Positions 1 through 8,581 are shown, numbered from the stretch's first letter. The stretch: DNA of 64,000 nucleotides from an uncultured Muribaculaceae bacterium (GCA_947525975.1 CANNVE010000003.1:62001-126000); one strand, 5' to 3'. The notes: generated from the letters alone by a model not told the origin. A program made the numbers and translations.

Positions 1-126
1 CCAGCTCCAGAGCATCGACCATGATATGACCATGGCGAATCCGCCTAAGGCTGCCATGAATCCGTCAGAGCGGAAGAGTCTCTTCCAAGATCCTTTATTT
101 AATGTGAGATCATATTTTTTTTTCAT
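1..126 (-). CDS. Membrane protein, N-terminal fragment (partial)
   Basis: An open frame runs from an ATG at 126 leftwards off the window edge, giving 42 codons. It starts with a lysine-rich stretch (MKKKYDLTLNKGSWKRLF) followed by a hydrophobic segment (GFMAALGGFAMVISWSMLW) that looks like a first transmembrane helix. The family cannot be recognised from so few residues. A -7 box (TAAATTTG on the minus strand, 131-138) lies exactly 4 nt before the ATG, so the mRNA may be leaderless. It is divergent from ybeY. Confidence 0.6.
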   Translation of the reverse strand, partial: MKKKYDLTLNKGSWKRLFRSDGFMAALGGFAMVISWSMLWSW

Positions 127-130
127 AACG

Positions 131-138
131 CAAATTTA
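131..138 (-). promoter_or_regulatory. -7 promoter box of the partial membrane gene
   Basis: Reverse complement reads TAAATTTG, a perfect match to Bacteroidota TAnnTTTG. The ATG at 126 begins after only four nucleotides. No clear -33 TTTG is present at the usual distance. Confidence 0.5.
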
Positions 139-418
139 CGAAAAAAATCGGCTAAACCCGAGCAAAACCGGATGATGATGAGGCTAAATCCAGTAGGCGT
201 GGATTTCGGCGTGTAGATTGATTTTCCGAATGAGGTAGTAATTTTTGCGTATGTGCCTGTAGATTAAGCGGATGATTGAATTTTGAGGCTTTGAGATTTT
301 CACGGACGGCGGTTCTCGGACGGGTGGAGGCGTTTTTTCGATTCTCGGGAGCGTTTGTCGAATGCCCATTTGTGCAATTGGCAAATTTTGCGTAACTTTG
401 TGAGTTAATCTTGATGAT
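139..418. other. Divergent intergenic region
   Basis: AT-rich spacer between the left-going membrane gene and ybeY. Apart from the two promoters at its ends I see no convincing gene, RNA or repeat; open frames across it have implausible compositions. Confidence 0.5.
369..400 (+). promoter_or_regulatory. Promoter of ybeY-mnmG
   Basis: TTTG (369-372), a 20-bp spacer and TAACTTTG (393-400) form a full Bacteroidota promoter. Transcription should begin near 404, about 15 nt before the ybeY ATG. Confidence 0.75.
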
Positions 419-850
419 ATGCCAAACTCTATCCTTTGGAATAATCAAAACGTAGACCTGCCGGCCATCGACTATCCCCGAGTTGAGAAGTGGATAGCCG
501 ACGTGGCTCGCGCTCACGGGCGCATACTCGGTGACATTGCCTACATCTTCTGCGACGATGAGAAGATCATCGAAGTCAACCGTCAGTTTCTGCAGCATGA
601 CTATTACACCGACATCATCACCTTCGATTATGGCAGAGGCAAGCTGATCAGCGGAGATATGTTTATCTCGCTCGACACTGTGGCCTCCAACGCCGAGGGG
701 TTGGGCGCAGCGTATATGACCGAGTTGCACAGGGTGATCATACACGGCATCTTGCATCTATGCGGCATCAATGACAAAGGCCCCGGCGAGCGTGAGATCA
801 TGGAGCGCAACGAAGACGAGGCTTTAAGACTTTACGGCCATGACTTTTGA
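419..850 (+). CDS. ybeY: rRNA maturation endoribonuclease YbeY
   Basis: Encodes 143 residues, close to the usual YbeY length. The C-terminal signature [17 protein letters not shown] (104-120) carries the metal-binding His109 and His113. YbeY is a metal-dependent RNase for 16S rRNA 3'-end maturation and ribosome quality control. In the classical motif HGxLHLxGYDH a third His follows; here that position is Asp119 (INDK), so the third ligand would be Asp or another residue. The ATG at 419 lies 15-20 nt after the predicted transcription start. The end overlaps mnmG by 11 bp, indicating one transcript. Confidence 0.93.
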   Translation: MPNSILWNNQNVDLPAIDYPRVEKWIADVARAHGRILGDIAYIFCDDEKIIEVNRQFLQHDYYTDIITFDYGRGKLISGDMFISLDTVASNAEGLGAAYMTELHRVIIHGILHLCGINDKGPGEREIMERNEDEALRLYGHDF

Positions 851-2735
851 TTTTGACGTTATAGTCGTTGGCGGAGGCCACGCCGGGTGTGAGGCCGCCG
901 CTGCCGCTGCCAATATCGGCGCGCGCACACTGCTGATCACTATGGATATGGACAAACTCGCGCAGATGAGTTGCAATCCTGCAGTGGGTGGCATTGCTAA
1001 AGGTCAGATAGTCAGAGAGATAGATGCGCTTGGCGGTCAGATGGGCATTGTCACTGACCGCACGGCCATACAATTTCGCATGCTCAACCGCTCAAAGGGG
1101 CCGGCAATGTGGAGCCCGCGCGCACAGTCAGACCGCAATCGCTTCTCGGCTTTGTGGAGGCTCACGCTTGAGTCGATCCCCAACCTGTCGATGTGGCAGG
1201 ATTCTGTGTCAGACCTTATAGTAGAGACCGCCGGCGATGGGCTGCCGTGCGTCAAGGGCGTGGTCACTGTGCAGGGCGCGAGGTTCAGCGCTGACAGAGT
1301 AGTGCTCACAAATGGCACCTTCCTCAATGGCCTCATGCATATAGGGCGCGCCCAATTCCCGGGCGGACGCATCGGCGAGCCTGCCTCTACCGGCCTCACC
1401 GAGTCGCTGAAGGCTCTCGGCTTCAGGGCCGACCGCATGAAGACCGGGACACCGGTGCGCATCGACGGTCGCACCATAGATTTCAGCCTCACCACCCCGC
1501 AGGGTGGCGAGGACGACTTCCATAAGTTCTCTTATCTGCCCGAAGTGGGCCGCGAACTCAAGCAGCGCCCATGCTATATAGCCTCGACCAATGCAGAAAC
1601 CCATGAGGTGCTCCGCCGAGGCCTGCCCGATTCGCCTCTCTACAATGGCCAGATACAGAGCATAGGGCCGAGGTATTGCCCCAGCATCGAGACAAAGATA
1701 GTGACATTCGCCGACAAGGATTCGCATTTGCTCTTCATAGAGCCGGAAGGCGAGGACACGGTGGAATACTATCTCAACGGATTCTCGTCGTCGCTGCCGA
1801 TCGACGTGCAGTTTGATGCCCTGCGCACTGTGCCCGCTCTGCGTGAGGCGCAGATGTATCGCCCCGGCTATGCCATAGAATACGACTTTTTCGACCCCAC
1901 GCAGCTCAGGCACACGCTTGAGACCAAACTTGTGTCGGGTCTGTTCTTCGCCGGCCAGATCAACGGCACCACAGGATATGAGGAAGCCGCCGGGCAGGGC
2001 CTTGTGGCAGGAGCCAATGCCGCTTTGCAGGCTCTGGGCCGTCCTCCTTTCACGCTCAAGCGCGATGAATCGTATATCGGCGTGCTCATAGACGATCTTG
2101 TCACGAAGGGCGTTGATGAGCCTTACCGCATGTTCACCTCACGCGCCGAATACCGTATATTGCTGCGCCAGGACGATGCCGACGCGCGCCTGACGCCTCT
2201 GGGCCATGCCATAGGGCTTGCCTCCGACAGGCGCATGGAGTTGCTCGGCGAGAAACTGAGCCTGCGCGATTCGCTGATAACCCTCATCAGGGACTGTCAG
2301 GTGAAGCCTACGGAGGCCGTAAACTCATGGCTCGAATCGCACTCTTCTGCGCCCCTGAAACGGGGAGTCAGGCTCTTCGACATCCTGTCTCGCCCCGGCA
2401 TATCCCTCGCCGACTGCATGGAGATCGAGCCTCGGCTTAAGGCGGCTGTAGAGGCTCTGCCGGCTGACCGCAGGAGCGAGATAGCCGAGGCTGCCGAAAT
2501 CCTCATAAAGTATCAGGGATACATCGATAGGGAAAGGCAGGTGGCCGATAAACTGCATAGGCTTGAGAGCATAGCCATAGCCGGGAGGTTTGACTATCTG
2601 TCAATCTCGGCCCTCTCCACCGAAGCCCGTCAGAAACTGCACAAGATACAGCCAGAGACCATAGCGCAGGCGTCGCGCATCCCGGGTGTTTCGCCAAGCG
2701 ACATCAACATATTGCTGATGCTTATGGGCCGATGA
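840..2735 (+). CDS. mnmG: tRNA uridine-5-carboxymethylaminomethyl modification enzyme MnmG (GidA)
   Basis: Encodes 631 residues, typical for MnmG. The FAD-binding loop [12 protein letters not shown] occupies residues 9-20. The family signatures [19 protein letters not shown] (about 43-61) and [17 protein letters not shown] (about 377-393) are both intact, followed by the helical C-terminal domain that binds MnmE and tRNA. With MnmE it installs the cmnm5 or nm5 group at the wobble uridine of several tRNAs. The start codon lies inside the end of ybeY, so the two are co-translated. A parS-like palindrome follows immediately after the stop. Confidence 0.98.
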   Translation: MTFDFDVIVVGGGHAGCEAAAAAANIGARTLLITMDMDKLAQMSCNPAVGGIAKGQIVREIDALGGQMGIVTDRTAIQFRMLNRSKGPAMWSPRAQSDRNRFSALWRLTLESIPNLSMWQDSVSDLIVETAGDGLPCVKGVVTVQGARFSADRVVLTNGTFLNGLMHIGRAQFPGGRIGEPASTGLTESLKALGFRADRMKTGTPVRIDGRTIDFSLTTPQGGEDDFHKFSYLPEVGRELKQRPCYIASTNAETHEVLRRGLPDSPLYNGQIQSIGPRYCPSIETKIVTFADKDSHLLFIEPEGEDTVEYYLNGFSSSLPIDVQFDALRTVPALREAQMYRPGYAIEYDFFDPTQLRHTLETKLVSGLFFAGQINGTTGYEEAAGQGLVAGANAALQALGRPPFTLKRDESYIGVLIDDLVTKGVDEPYRMFTSRAEYRILLRQDDADARLTPLGHAIGLASDRRMELLGEKLSLRDSLITLIRDCQVKPTEAVNSWLESHSSAPLKRGVRLFDILSRPGISLADCMEIEPRLKAAVEALPADRRSEIAEAAEILIKYQGYIDRERQVADKLHRLESIAIAGRFDYLSISALSTEARQKLHKIQPETIAQASRIPGVSPSDINILLMLMGR

Positions 2736-2738
2736 CTG

Positions 2739-2754
2739 CGTTCCACGTGAAACA
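2739..2754. promoter_or_regulatory. parS-like ParB-binding site
   Basis: The 16-mer CGTTCCACGTGAAACA matches the widely conserved parS consensus TGTTTCACGTGAAACA at 14 of 16 positions, with the central CACGTG and the whole right arm intact. It lies in the 63-bp gap directly after mnmG. parS sites commonly cluster near the replication origin, and gidA/mnmG is a classic origin-proximal neighbour. The match is seen in the sequence; function as a centromere is inferred. Confidence 0.7.
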
Positions 2755-2798
2755 ATTTGCACTTAATCCCCTAATCTCCAACATAATTCCAAACCCTA

Positions 2799-3350
2799 AT
2801 GAACGAAACCAAACAAAACAACGATAAAGCAATGGAGTATATAAAATCAAAAATCAGGGACGTGCAGGATTTCCCCTCGAAGGGCGTCCTCTTCAAGGAC
2901 CTCACCACAGCCTTCAAAGATCCGCGCGCGCTGCACATCATCGGCTGGGATCTGTCGCAGATCTATCGCGACAAGGGCGTGACCAAGGTGGTAGGCATTG
3001 AGTCGAGAGGCTTCATCGGCGGATCTATCCTCGCCTTCGAGCTCGGCGCCGGCTTCGTGCCAGCCCGCAAGCCCGGAAAGCTCCCCGCTGACGTGATACG
3101 CGCAGAATACGACAAGGAATACGGAAAGGACGTGATTGAGATACACCGCGACGCTGTCACCCCGGATGACATTGTTGTGATCCACGACGACGTGCTCGCC
3201 ACCGGCGGCACGATGGCTGCAGTGTACCGCCTCGTGGAGAGCATGCACCCCAAGAAGATATATGTCAACTTCATCATCGAGCTCTCGGCGCTCAATGGCC
3301 GCGCCAACCTGCCCGAAGGCGTGGAGGTGACTTCGCTGATCAAATACTGA
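2799..3350 (+). CDS. apt: Adenine phosphoribosyltransferase
   Basis: Converts adenine plus PRPP to AMP in purine salvage. The PRPP-binding loop VVIHDDVLATGGT (about 126-138) and the N-terminal IRDVQDFPSKGVLFKDLT segment are typical of Apt. As called it has 183 residues; an in-frame ATG at 2832 would give 172, closer to many homologues, so the first 11 residues (MNETKQNNDKA) are uncertain. It follows mnmG after 63 bp and is closed by a strong terminator at 3370-3403. Confidence 0.95.
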   Translation: MNETKQNNDKAMEYIKSKIRDVQDFPSKGVLFKDLTTAFKDPRALHIIGWDLSQIYRDKGVTKVVGIESRGFIGGSILAFELGAGFVPARKPGKLPADVIRAEYDKEYGKDVIEIHRDAVTPDDIVVIHDDVLATGGTMAAVYRLVESMHPKKIYVNFIIELSALNGRANLPEGVEVTSLIKY

Positions 3351-3369
3351 CACTCGCTCACCGCATAGC

Positions 3370-3403
3370 GAGGAGGCCCCGACCATTCGAGGCCTCCTCT
3401 TTG
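3370..3403 (+). terminator. Intrinsic terminator after apt
   Basis: GAGGAGGCC (3370-3378) pairs perfectly with GGCCTCCTC (3391-3399) around a 12-nt loop, followed by a T-rich run. Confidence 0.85.
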
Positions 3404-3428
3404 TTATAATCATATAATCTCTCCTGAT

Positions 3429-5234
3429 ATGGCCATGTTTGAAAAATCGCCCGAATTGAAGGCGAAGATCTCGATACTTCCCGACACGCCGGGCGTATAC
3501 ACATACTACGACAAGAACGGCACCGTGATCTACATCGGTAAGGCTGTCAATCTTAAGCGGAGGGTGTCTTCGTATTTCACCCACCGGCATGAATCGCTCC
3601 GCACAAATCTGCTTGTGCGCGCCATCGAGGACATGTCATACATCGTGGTGCCCACAGAGCAGGATGCGCTGAATCTCGAGAATTCGATGATCAAGGAGTA
3701 TAAGCCCCGATACAATGTGCTTCTGAAGGACGACAAATCATATCCTTGGATCGTGGTCACGAATGAGCTATACCCACGCGTGTTCCTCACAAGACATCAT
3801 ATCAAGGATGGATCGAGATACTATGGCCCCTATACCAACACCGGCGTTGCCCGCGTGGTGCTCGATCTCATCGGCGAGCTCTATCCGGTGCGCACCTGCC
3901 GCCTTCCCATCACTCCCGACTATCTCGCGAAAGGGAAGGGGAAACTGTGCCTGCAATATCACATCAAGAAATGCGAGGGATGCTGCGTAGGGAAGATCTC
4001 GCCGGAGGTCTATGGCGGATACATAGAGAAGATACGTCAGATACTGCGCGGCGAGACTCAGGAACTGATGCGCTATCTGCGCGAAGAGATGGCCAGGCTG
4101 GCATCAGACCTTAAGTTTGAGGAGGCGCAGGAGGTGAAGGAGAAATACGATTTGCTTGAGCGGTATCAGTCGAAGAGCGTGATCGTGAGCCAGACGATCG
4201 ACGAGATTGACGTATTTGGCGTTGATGACGATGACCGCGACGTATACATCAATTATATGCACGTGCGACACGGAGCTGTGGTGCGAAGCGTCACACTGAG
4301 GTATAAGCGGCGCCTCGATGAAACCCAGGCTGAAATGCTCGGCTACGCCATGCAGGAGATAAAGTCGGACCTCGGGGTGGACTATGATGAGGTCATCGTG
4401 CCGGAGGTGCCGGAAGGCGGATGGGAGGGCGTTGACTTTCTTGTGCCACAAAGAGGCGACAAGGCCAAGTTGCTCGAGGTGTCGGTGAAGAACGCCCGCC
4501 AACGCAAGATCGATGACCTCAAGCACATGGAGCGTCTCGACCCCGAACAGCACACCGACAGGCTCATGGACCGCATGAAGGCTGACTTCCGACTGTCGGA
4601 GCAGCCTCGCCACATCGAATGCTTCGACAACTCGAACATCCAGGGCACAAACCCCGTGGCATCGTGTGTCGTATTCAGAAACGGCAAGCCGTCAAAGCGC
4701 GATTACCGGCATTTCAACATCAAGACTGTGGTTGGCCCCGATGACTTCGCATCGATGAAAGAAGTGCTCACACGCCGATACACCCGCATGATGCAGGAGG
4801 GCGAGGAATTGCCGCAGCTCGTGGTGGTCGACGGCGGAAAGGGCCAGCTTAGCGCCGCTGTCGAGGCATTCGACGAGATCGGCATACGCGGGAAGGTGGC
4901 GCTTGTGGGCATAGCCAAGCGCCTTGAGGAGATCTACTTCCCGGGCGACAGCCTTCCGCTCTACATCGACAAGACGTCTGAAAGCCTGAGGGTGATACAG
5001 CATCTGCGCGACGAGGCTCACCGATTCGGCATCACTCACCATCGCGACCGCCGCAGCAAGGGGCAGCTGGTGAGCGCGCTCGACGGCATCAAGGGCATAG
5101 GCGAGAAGACTGCCGAGACCCTGCTGCGGCACTTCAAGAGCGTGAAGCGAATACGCGAGGCACCGGAGGAAGAAATAGCGACGCTTATAGGGCCCGCCAA
5201 AGCCCGCATACTGAAAGAAGCCCTCTCCGAATAG
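3429..5234 (+). CDS. uvrC: Excinuclease ABC subunit C
   Basis: Encodes 601 residues, the usual UvrC size. The GIY-YIG nuclease domain starts at GVYTYYDKNGTVIYIGKA (22-39) and makes the 3' incision. The UVR domain with SDLKFEEAQEVKEKYDLL (about 223-240) contacts UvrB. The RNase H-like 5' nuclease domain includes HIECFDNSNIQGTNPVAS (about 396-413). Tandem helix-hairpin-helix motifs (LDGIKGIGEKTAETLL) end the protein. Two nearby ATGs are possible (3429 and 3435). It sits alone between apt and an outer-membrane receptor gene, with no clear promoter box of its own. Confidence 0.97.
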   Translation: MAMFEKSPELKAKISILPDTPGVYTYYDKNGTVIYIGKAVNLKRRVSSYFTHRHESLRTNLLVRAIEDMSYIVVPTEQDALNLENSMIKEYKPRYNVLLKDDKSYPWIVVTNELYPRVFLTRHHIKDGSRYYGPYTNTGVARVVLDLIGELYPVRTCRLPITPDYLAKGKGKLCLQYHIKKCEGCCVGKISPEVYGGYIEKIRQILRGETQELMRYLREEMARLASDLKFEEAQEVKEKYDLLERYQSKSVIVSQTIDEIDVFGVDDDDRDVYINYMHVRHGAVVRSVTLRYKRRLDETQAEMLGYAMQEIKSDLGVDYDEVIVPEVPEGGWEGVDFLVPQRGDKAKLLEVSVKNARQRKIDDLKHMERLDPEQHTDRLMDRMKADFRLSEQPRHIECFDNSNIQGTNPVASCVVFRNGKPSKRDYRHFNIKTVVGPDDFASMKEVLTRRYTRMMQEGEELPQLVVVDGGKGQLSAAVEAFDEIGIRGKVALVGIAKRLEEIYFPGDSLPLYIDKTSESLRVIQHLRDEAHRFGITHHRDRRSKGQLVSALDGIKGIGEKTAETLLRHFKSVKRIREAPEEEIATLIGPAKARILKEALSE

Positions 5235-5380
5235 TCTCTTGCGGATAGGCCAGATAGCCTATGCAGGATGGCGGAAAGTGATTTCTCCGCCCTTGGGAAA
5301 AGGCATAAAACTCACCATTATTGCAAAAATACGCAAACACTTTTTGAACGTAGACGTTTTGTGGGGATTCGTATTTTGTG

Positions 5381-5412
5381 TTTTGTGAGAGACCTTTTTG
5401 TGATTAAATTTG
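5381..5412 (+). promoter_or_regulatory. Promoter abutting the 5417 start codon
   Basis: TTTTG (5381-5385), a 19-bp spacer and TAAATTTG (5405-5412). The ATG begins only 4 nt after the box, so the predicted transcription start coincides with the start codon. Confidence 0.7.
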
Positions 5413-5416
5413 CAAC

Positions 5417-8230
5417 ATGAAAAAGACTTTATCCACATTTCTGCTAATTCTGATTGCCGCGTTCGCTATGAGCGCATTCAAGATCGAAGGAACAATCGTA
5501 GACATGGACGGCGAGCCTCTGGCGCGCGCCGCCGTCAGAATCCTCGCTGTCAAGGACAGCTCCCTCGTCAAGGGTGCCGTTGCGAATGACAACGGACGGT
5601 TTGTCATCGAAAACCTCAGAAAGGGCCAGTACCTGCTCGAAGCCTCATACGTAGGCTTCACCAATGCGGTCACTCCAATAAAGGTAGACAAGGACAAGAA
5701 CACCGGGCGCATTGTGCTAAAGGAAAACGCCGAAGTGCTGAATGACGTCACGGTGACGGGCATACGCACCCCGATACGTGTGGCCGAGGACACCGTGGAA
5801 TTCAATGCCGACAGCTACAAGACCCAGCCCAACGCTGTGGTCGAAGACCTGCTCAAGCGCCTGCCCGGCGTGGAGGTCGACGCCGACGGCAAAATCACTC
5901 ACAACGGACGCGAGATAAAAAAGATACTCGTAGAGGGAAAAGAATTCTTCGGCGACGACCCCACCGTGGCTTCGCGCAACGTCCCTGTCGACATGGTTGA
6001 GAAGCTGCAGGTGGTGGACCGCAAGAGCGACCTGGCCCGCCTCACGGGTGTCGACGATGGCGACGACGAGGTTGTCATCAACCTCTCTGTAAAGCCCGGC
6101 ATGGAGACCGGCGGATGGTTTGGCAACGCCGAGGCCGGATACGGCACCGACAACCGCTACAAGGCTTCGGTCTTCGCCCAGAAATTCTGGGGCGAGGGTA
6201 ACCAGCTCACATTCCTCGGGGGCCTCAACAACGTCAATGACCTTGGCTTCAGCGATGGCGGCAACGGACGCTTCCGCCGCTTCGGAGGCACCAACGGCAT
6301 CACCACCTCGAAATCTCTTGGCGTGAACTTCAACATCGGCAATGGCGAGATATTCCGCGTGGGCGGCGATGTGATGTACAGCAACAGCAAGCGCGACACC
6401 CGCACCAAGCAAAACCGCCAATACCTCTTCACCGACTCATCGTCGTTCTACGACTCGCAGCGCTACGCTCTCGACAAGGGCAACAACATCAGCGCCAATT
6501 TCCGCATGCAGTGGAAGCCCGACTCATTCAATACATTTGAGTTCCGCCCCAACATGTCGCTCAACTTCAGCGACTCGAAATCGAGCGATGTCTCCAACAC
6601 ATTCGCCGGTCACCGCAACAGCGATGAAGTTGGCGCGCAGGTCAACCGAAACACCAACAATCAGCTCTCGCACGGAGACTCATACGAGTTTGGCGGACGC
6701 CTGATCTACAACCACAATTTCAAGCAGCGCAGAGGCCGTTCATTCTCTGTCTTCGTCAACTACCGGTTCTCGAATGTGCGCGAAAAGACAAACACCTACT
6801 CCGAGATCATGTATTATCTGCTCAACCGCGACTCGATATATGACCAGTATGAAAACAACCGCACGTGGAGCAACCAGGTGTCGTCGCGCATATCTTGGAC
6901 AGAGCCTATCGGCGACGTGAAGAAAGGAAACTTCCTCACATTGGCCTACAGCCTGTCATACCGCTGGAACAACGCCGACAAGATCACATACGGGCGCCCC
7001 ACCGACCTGCCCGAGGATCTGCTCTTCAGCCTCGACCCCCTGCCCCAGGATGTGGCCATCGACTCGCTCAGCAACCGCTTCCGCAACAACTACATGAACC
7101 AGGACATCCGATTCGGCTTCAAGCACGTGTCGAAGACCCAGAGGCTCGACGTCGGCATATCGTTCGTGCCCCAGATGTCGAAGTCGATCGACCTGATCAA
7201 CTCGGCAAAGAACATCCCCGAGCGCTGGGTGTGGAACTACGCTCCCTATCTGCGCTACAACTGGAAGATGACCAAGACGCGCTCGATGAACATCAACTAC
7301 AACGGACGCTCGTCGCAGCCTTCGATGACGCAGCTGCAGCCCGTGGCCGACATGAGCGACCCCCTCAACATAGTGCAGGGAAATCCCAACCTTGACCCCT
7401 CATTCTCTCACAATATCAATTTCCGCTTCCAGGACTTCAACCAGCCGGCCCAACGCGCGCTGATGGTGATGGTGAATGGCTCGATGACCCAGAACGCTAT
7501 CGTATCGCGCACGGAATTCAATAAGGAGACAGGCGGCAAATACACCACCTACGAGAATGTCAACGGCATATGGAATGTCAACGGCTTCACCATGGTGTCA
7601 TTCCCCCTGGCCAACAAGCAATTCACCATCAACAACCACTTCGGCGGCGGATACAACCGCAGCGTGGGATACAGCAACGGCCTGAAAAACACTTCTGGAT
7701 CGCTCAACGTCAACGAATCATTCGGCATAGCATGGCGCCCCGACAATCTTGAACTTGAGGTAAGGCCCCGATACAGCATGCAATACATCACCAACAGCGT
7801 GCAGAAAACCAACAACCGCACTGTGCACGCTTTCGGCGGGCGGTTCTCAGGCACATACTACGCCCCCTTCGGCATTGTGCTCAGCACAGATCTCAACTAC
7901 ACGGCCAACCGAGGATACGGCGCCGGATACAACACCAACGAGTGGATGTGGAATGCGTCGATATCATATCAGATGCTCAAGAGCAAGAATCTGGTGCTGA
8001 GCGTGAGCGCATACGACCTGCTGCAGCAGCGCAGCAACGTGCAGCGCCAGGTCAACTCCCAATACATACAAGACGCCCTCTACAACTCGCTCACGCGCTA
8101 TTTCATGGCCAGCGTGTCGTATAAATTCAACACCTTCAAGGGCAAGCGCCAAGAGGCACCCGCCGGAGACTTCGGTCCGGGACGCGGCCCCGGAGGCCCG
8201 GGGCGCGGCGGCAGGCCTCCCCGCTTCTGA
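5417..8230 (+). CDS. Outer-membrane beta-barrel receptor, TonB-dependent-receptor-like
   Basis: Encodes 937 residues. A signal peptide (MKKTLSTFLLILIAAFAMSA) fixes the start. A carboxypeptidase-regulatory-like beta-sandwich follows (about 22-100), then a plug-like region (VEDLLKRLPGVEVDADGKI, about 142-160) and a long barrel rich in Asn and aromatic residues. No SusD partner follows, so it belongs with stand-alone SusC-like or OMP_b-brl_3 barrels rather than a polysaccharide-utilisation pair. The ligand cannot be inferred. After the last barrel strands it ends in a Gly/Pro/Arg tail (GPGRGPGGPGRGGRPPRF). Its own promoter abuts the ATG and a terminator follows at 8312. Confidence 0.88.
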   Translation: MKKTLSTFLLILIAAFAMSAFKIEGTIVDMDGEPLARAAVRILAVKDSSLVKGAVANDNGRFVIENLRKGQYLLEASYVGFTNAVTPIKVDKDKNTGRIVLKENAEVLNDVTVTGIRTPIRVAEDTVEFNADSYKTQPNAVVEDLLKRLPGVEVDADGKITHNGREIKKILVEGKEFFGDDPTVASRNVPVDMVEKLQVVDRKSDLARLTGVDDGDDEVVINLSVKPGMETGGWFGNAEAGYGTDNRYKASVFAQKFWGEGNQLTFLGGLNNVNDLGFSDGGNGRFRRFGGTNGITTSKSLGVNFNIGNGEIFRVGGDVMYSNSKRDTRTKQNRQYLFTDSSSFYDSQRYALDKGNNISANFRMQWKPDSFNTFEFRPNMSLNFSDSKSSDVSNTFAGHRNSDEVGAQVNRNTNNQLSHGDSYEFGGRLIYNHNFKQRRGRSFSVFVNYRFSNVREKTNTYSEIMYYLLNRDSIYDQYENNRTWSNQVSSRISWTEPIGDVKKGNFLTLAYSLSYRWNNADKITYGRPTDLPEDLLFSLDPLPQDVAIDSLSNRFRNNYMNQDIRFGFKHVSKTQRLDVGISFVPQMSKSIDLINSAKNIPERWVWNYAPYLRYNWKMTKTRSMNINYNGRSSQPSMTQLQPVADMSDPLNIVQGNPNLDPSFSHNINFRFQDFNQPAQRALMVMVNGSMTQNAIVSRTEFNKETGGKYTTYENVNGIWNVNGFTMVSFPLANKQFTINNHFGGGYNRSVGYSNGLKNTSGSLNVNESFGIAWRPDNLELEVRPRYSMQYITNSVQKTNNRTVHAFGGRFSGTYYAPFGIVLSTDLNYTANRGYGAGYNTNEWMWNASISYQMLKSKNLVLSVSAYDLLQQRSNVQRQVNSQYIQDALYNSLTRYFMASVSYKFNTFKGKRQEAPAGDFGPGRGPGGPGRGGRPPRF

Positions 8231-8283
8231 CGGCGAAAAGATACTCATTGGACATTGGTTATAATGCTGAGCGGCCGATGGGG

Positions 8284-8299
8284 CGACGATGTTTCGTCG
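8284..8299. other. Small hairpin after the receptor gene
   Basis: CGACGA and TCGTCG form a perfect 6-bp stem with a 4-nt loop just before the main terminator. It may protect the mRNA end; no function is shown. Confidence 0.35.
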
Positions 8300-8311
8300 G
8301 TCGCGAAATTT

Positions 8312-8345
8312 GCACGATTTAACTTTGTTGAATCGTGCTTTTTTT
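8312..8345 (+). terminator. Intrinsic terminator after the 5417-8230 receptor gene
   Basis: GCACGATT (8312-8319) pairs with AATCGTGC (8331-8338) around an 11-nt loop and is followed by seven T. The -33 TTTG of the metK promoter lies in the loop. Confidence 0.8.
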
Positions 8346-8354
8346 GTAATTTTG
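8324..8354 (+). promoter_or_regulatory. Promoter of metK-mtnN-luxS
   Basis: TTTG (8324-8327), a 19-bp spacer and TAATTTTG (8347-8354). Transcription should start near 8361, so the mRNA leader is about 220 nt and begins just before the SAM-II-like aptamer. Confidence 0.75.
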
Positions 8355-8380
8355 CACCCGAAAACGGTTAAGGCCGTAAA

Positions 8381-8430
8381 TAGTGGATAAATTTGGCTGC
8401 TTGCAACCACGATAAAAAATGCTAAAACCG
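8381..8430 (+). ncRNA. SAM-II-like riboswitch aptamer
   Basis: GTGG (8383-8386) and CCAC (8407-8410) form P1. The loop contains TTTGG and ends in TTGCAA; the 3' tail reads GATAAA, then GCTAAAACC. These are the conserved blocks of SAM-II (UUU, UUGCAA, GAUAAA, GCUAAAA). The second pseudoknot pair appears as GG:CC where the well-studied SAM-II RNA has CC:GG, a compensatory change. It precedes metK, a logical SAM-regulated target. No covariance-model search could be run. Confidence 0.82.
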
Positions 8431-8530
8431 CTCATTGCCGTTTCTTCGGTTTTGATATTAGGGTTTTATTTGATCGTGGACGCGCGTCAGCAAGTGTGGT
8501 CTGCGATTTTTTTTGTTTATTTATGTCATA

Positions 8531-8562
8531 ATTCCGTGCGTCTTGGAACGCACGGAATTTTT
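8531..8562 (+). terminator. Leader terminator or attenuator upstream of metK
   Basis: ATTCCGTGCG (8531-8540) pairs perfectly with CGCACGGAAT (8549-8558) around an 8-nt loop, with a T run at the 3' side. It ends about 20 nt before the metK ATG and about 100 nt after the aptamer. Inference: it is the expression platform of the SAM-sensing leader. Confidence 0.75.
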
Positions 8563-8581
8563 GGAAAAAAACTCTATCAGC

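Noticed and set aside
5245-5262. Hairpin ATAGGC/GCCTAT after uvrC
   Set aside because: Six pairs only, with no T run; too weak to call a terminator.
5429-5437. Perfect DnaA box TTATCCACA near a putative origin-proximal region
   Set aside because: It is a single site inside the signal-peptide codons of the receptor gene; no cluster of boxes or AT-rich unwinding region accompanies it.
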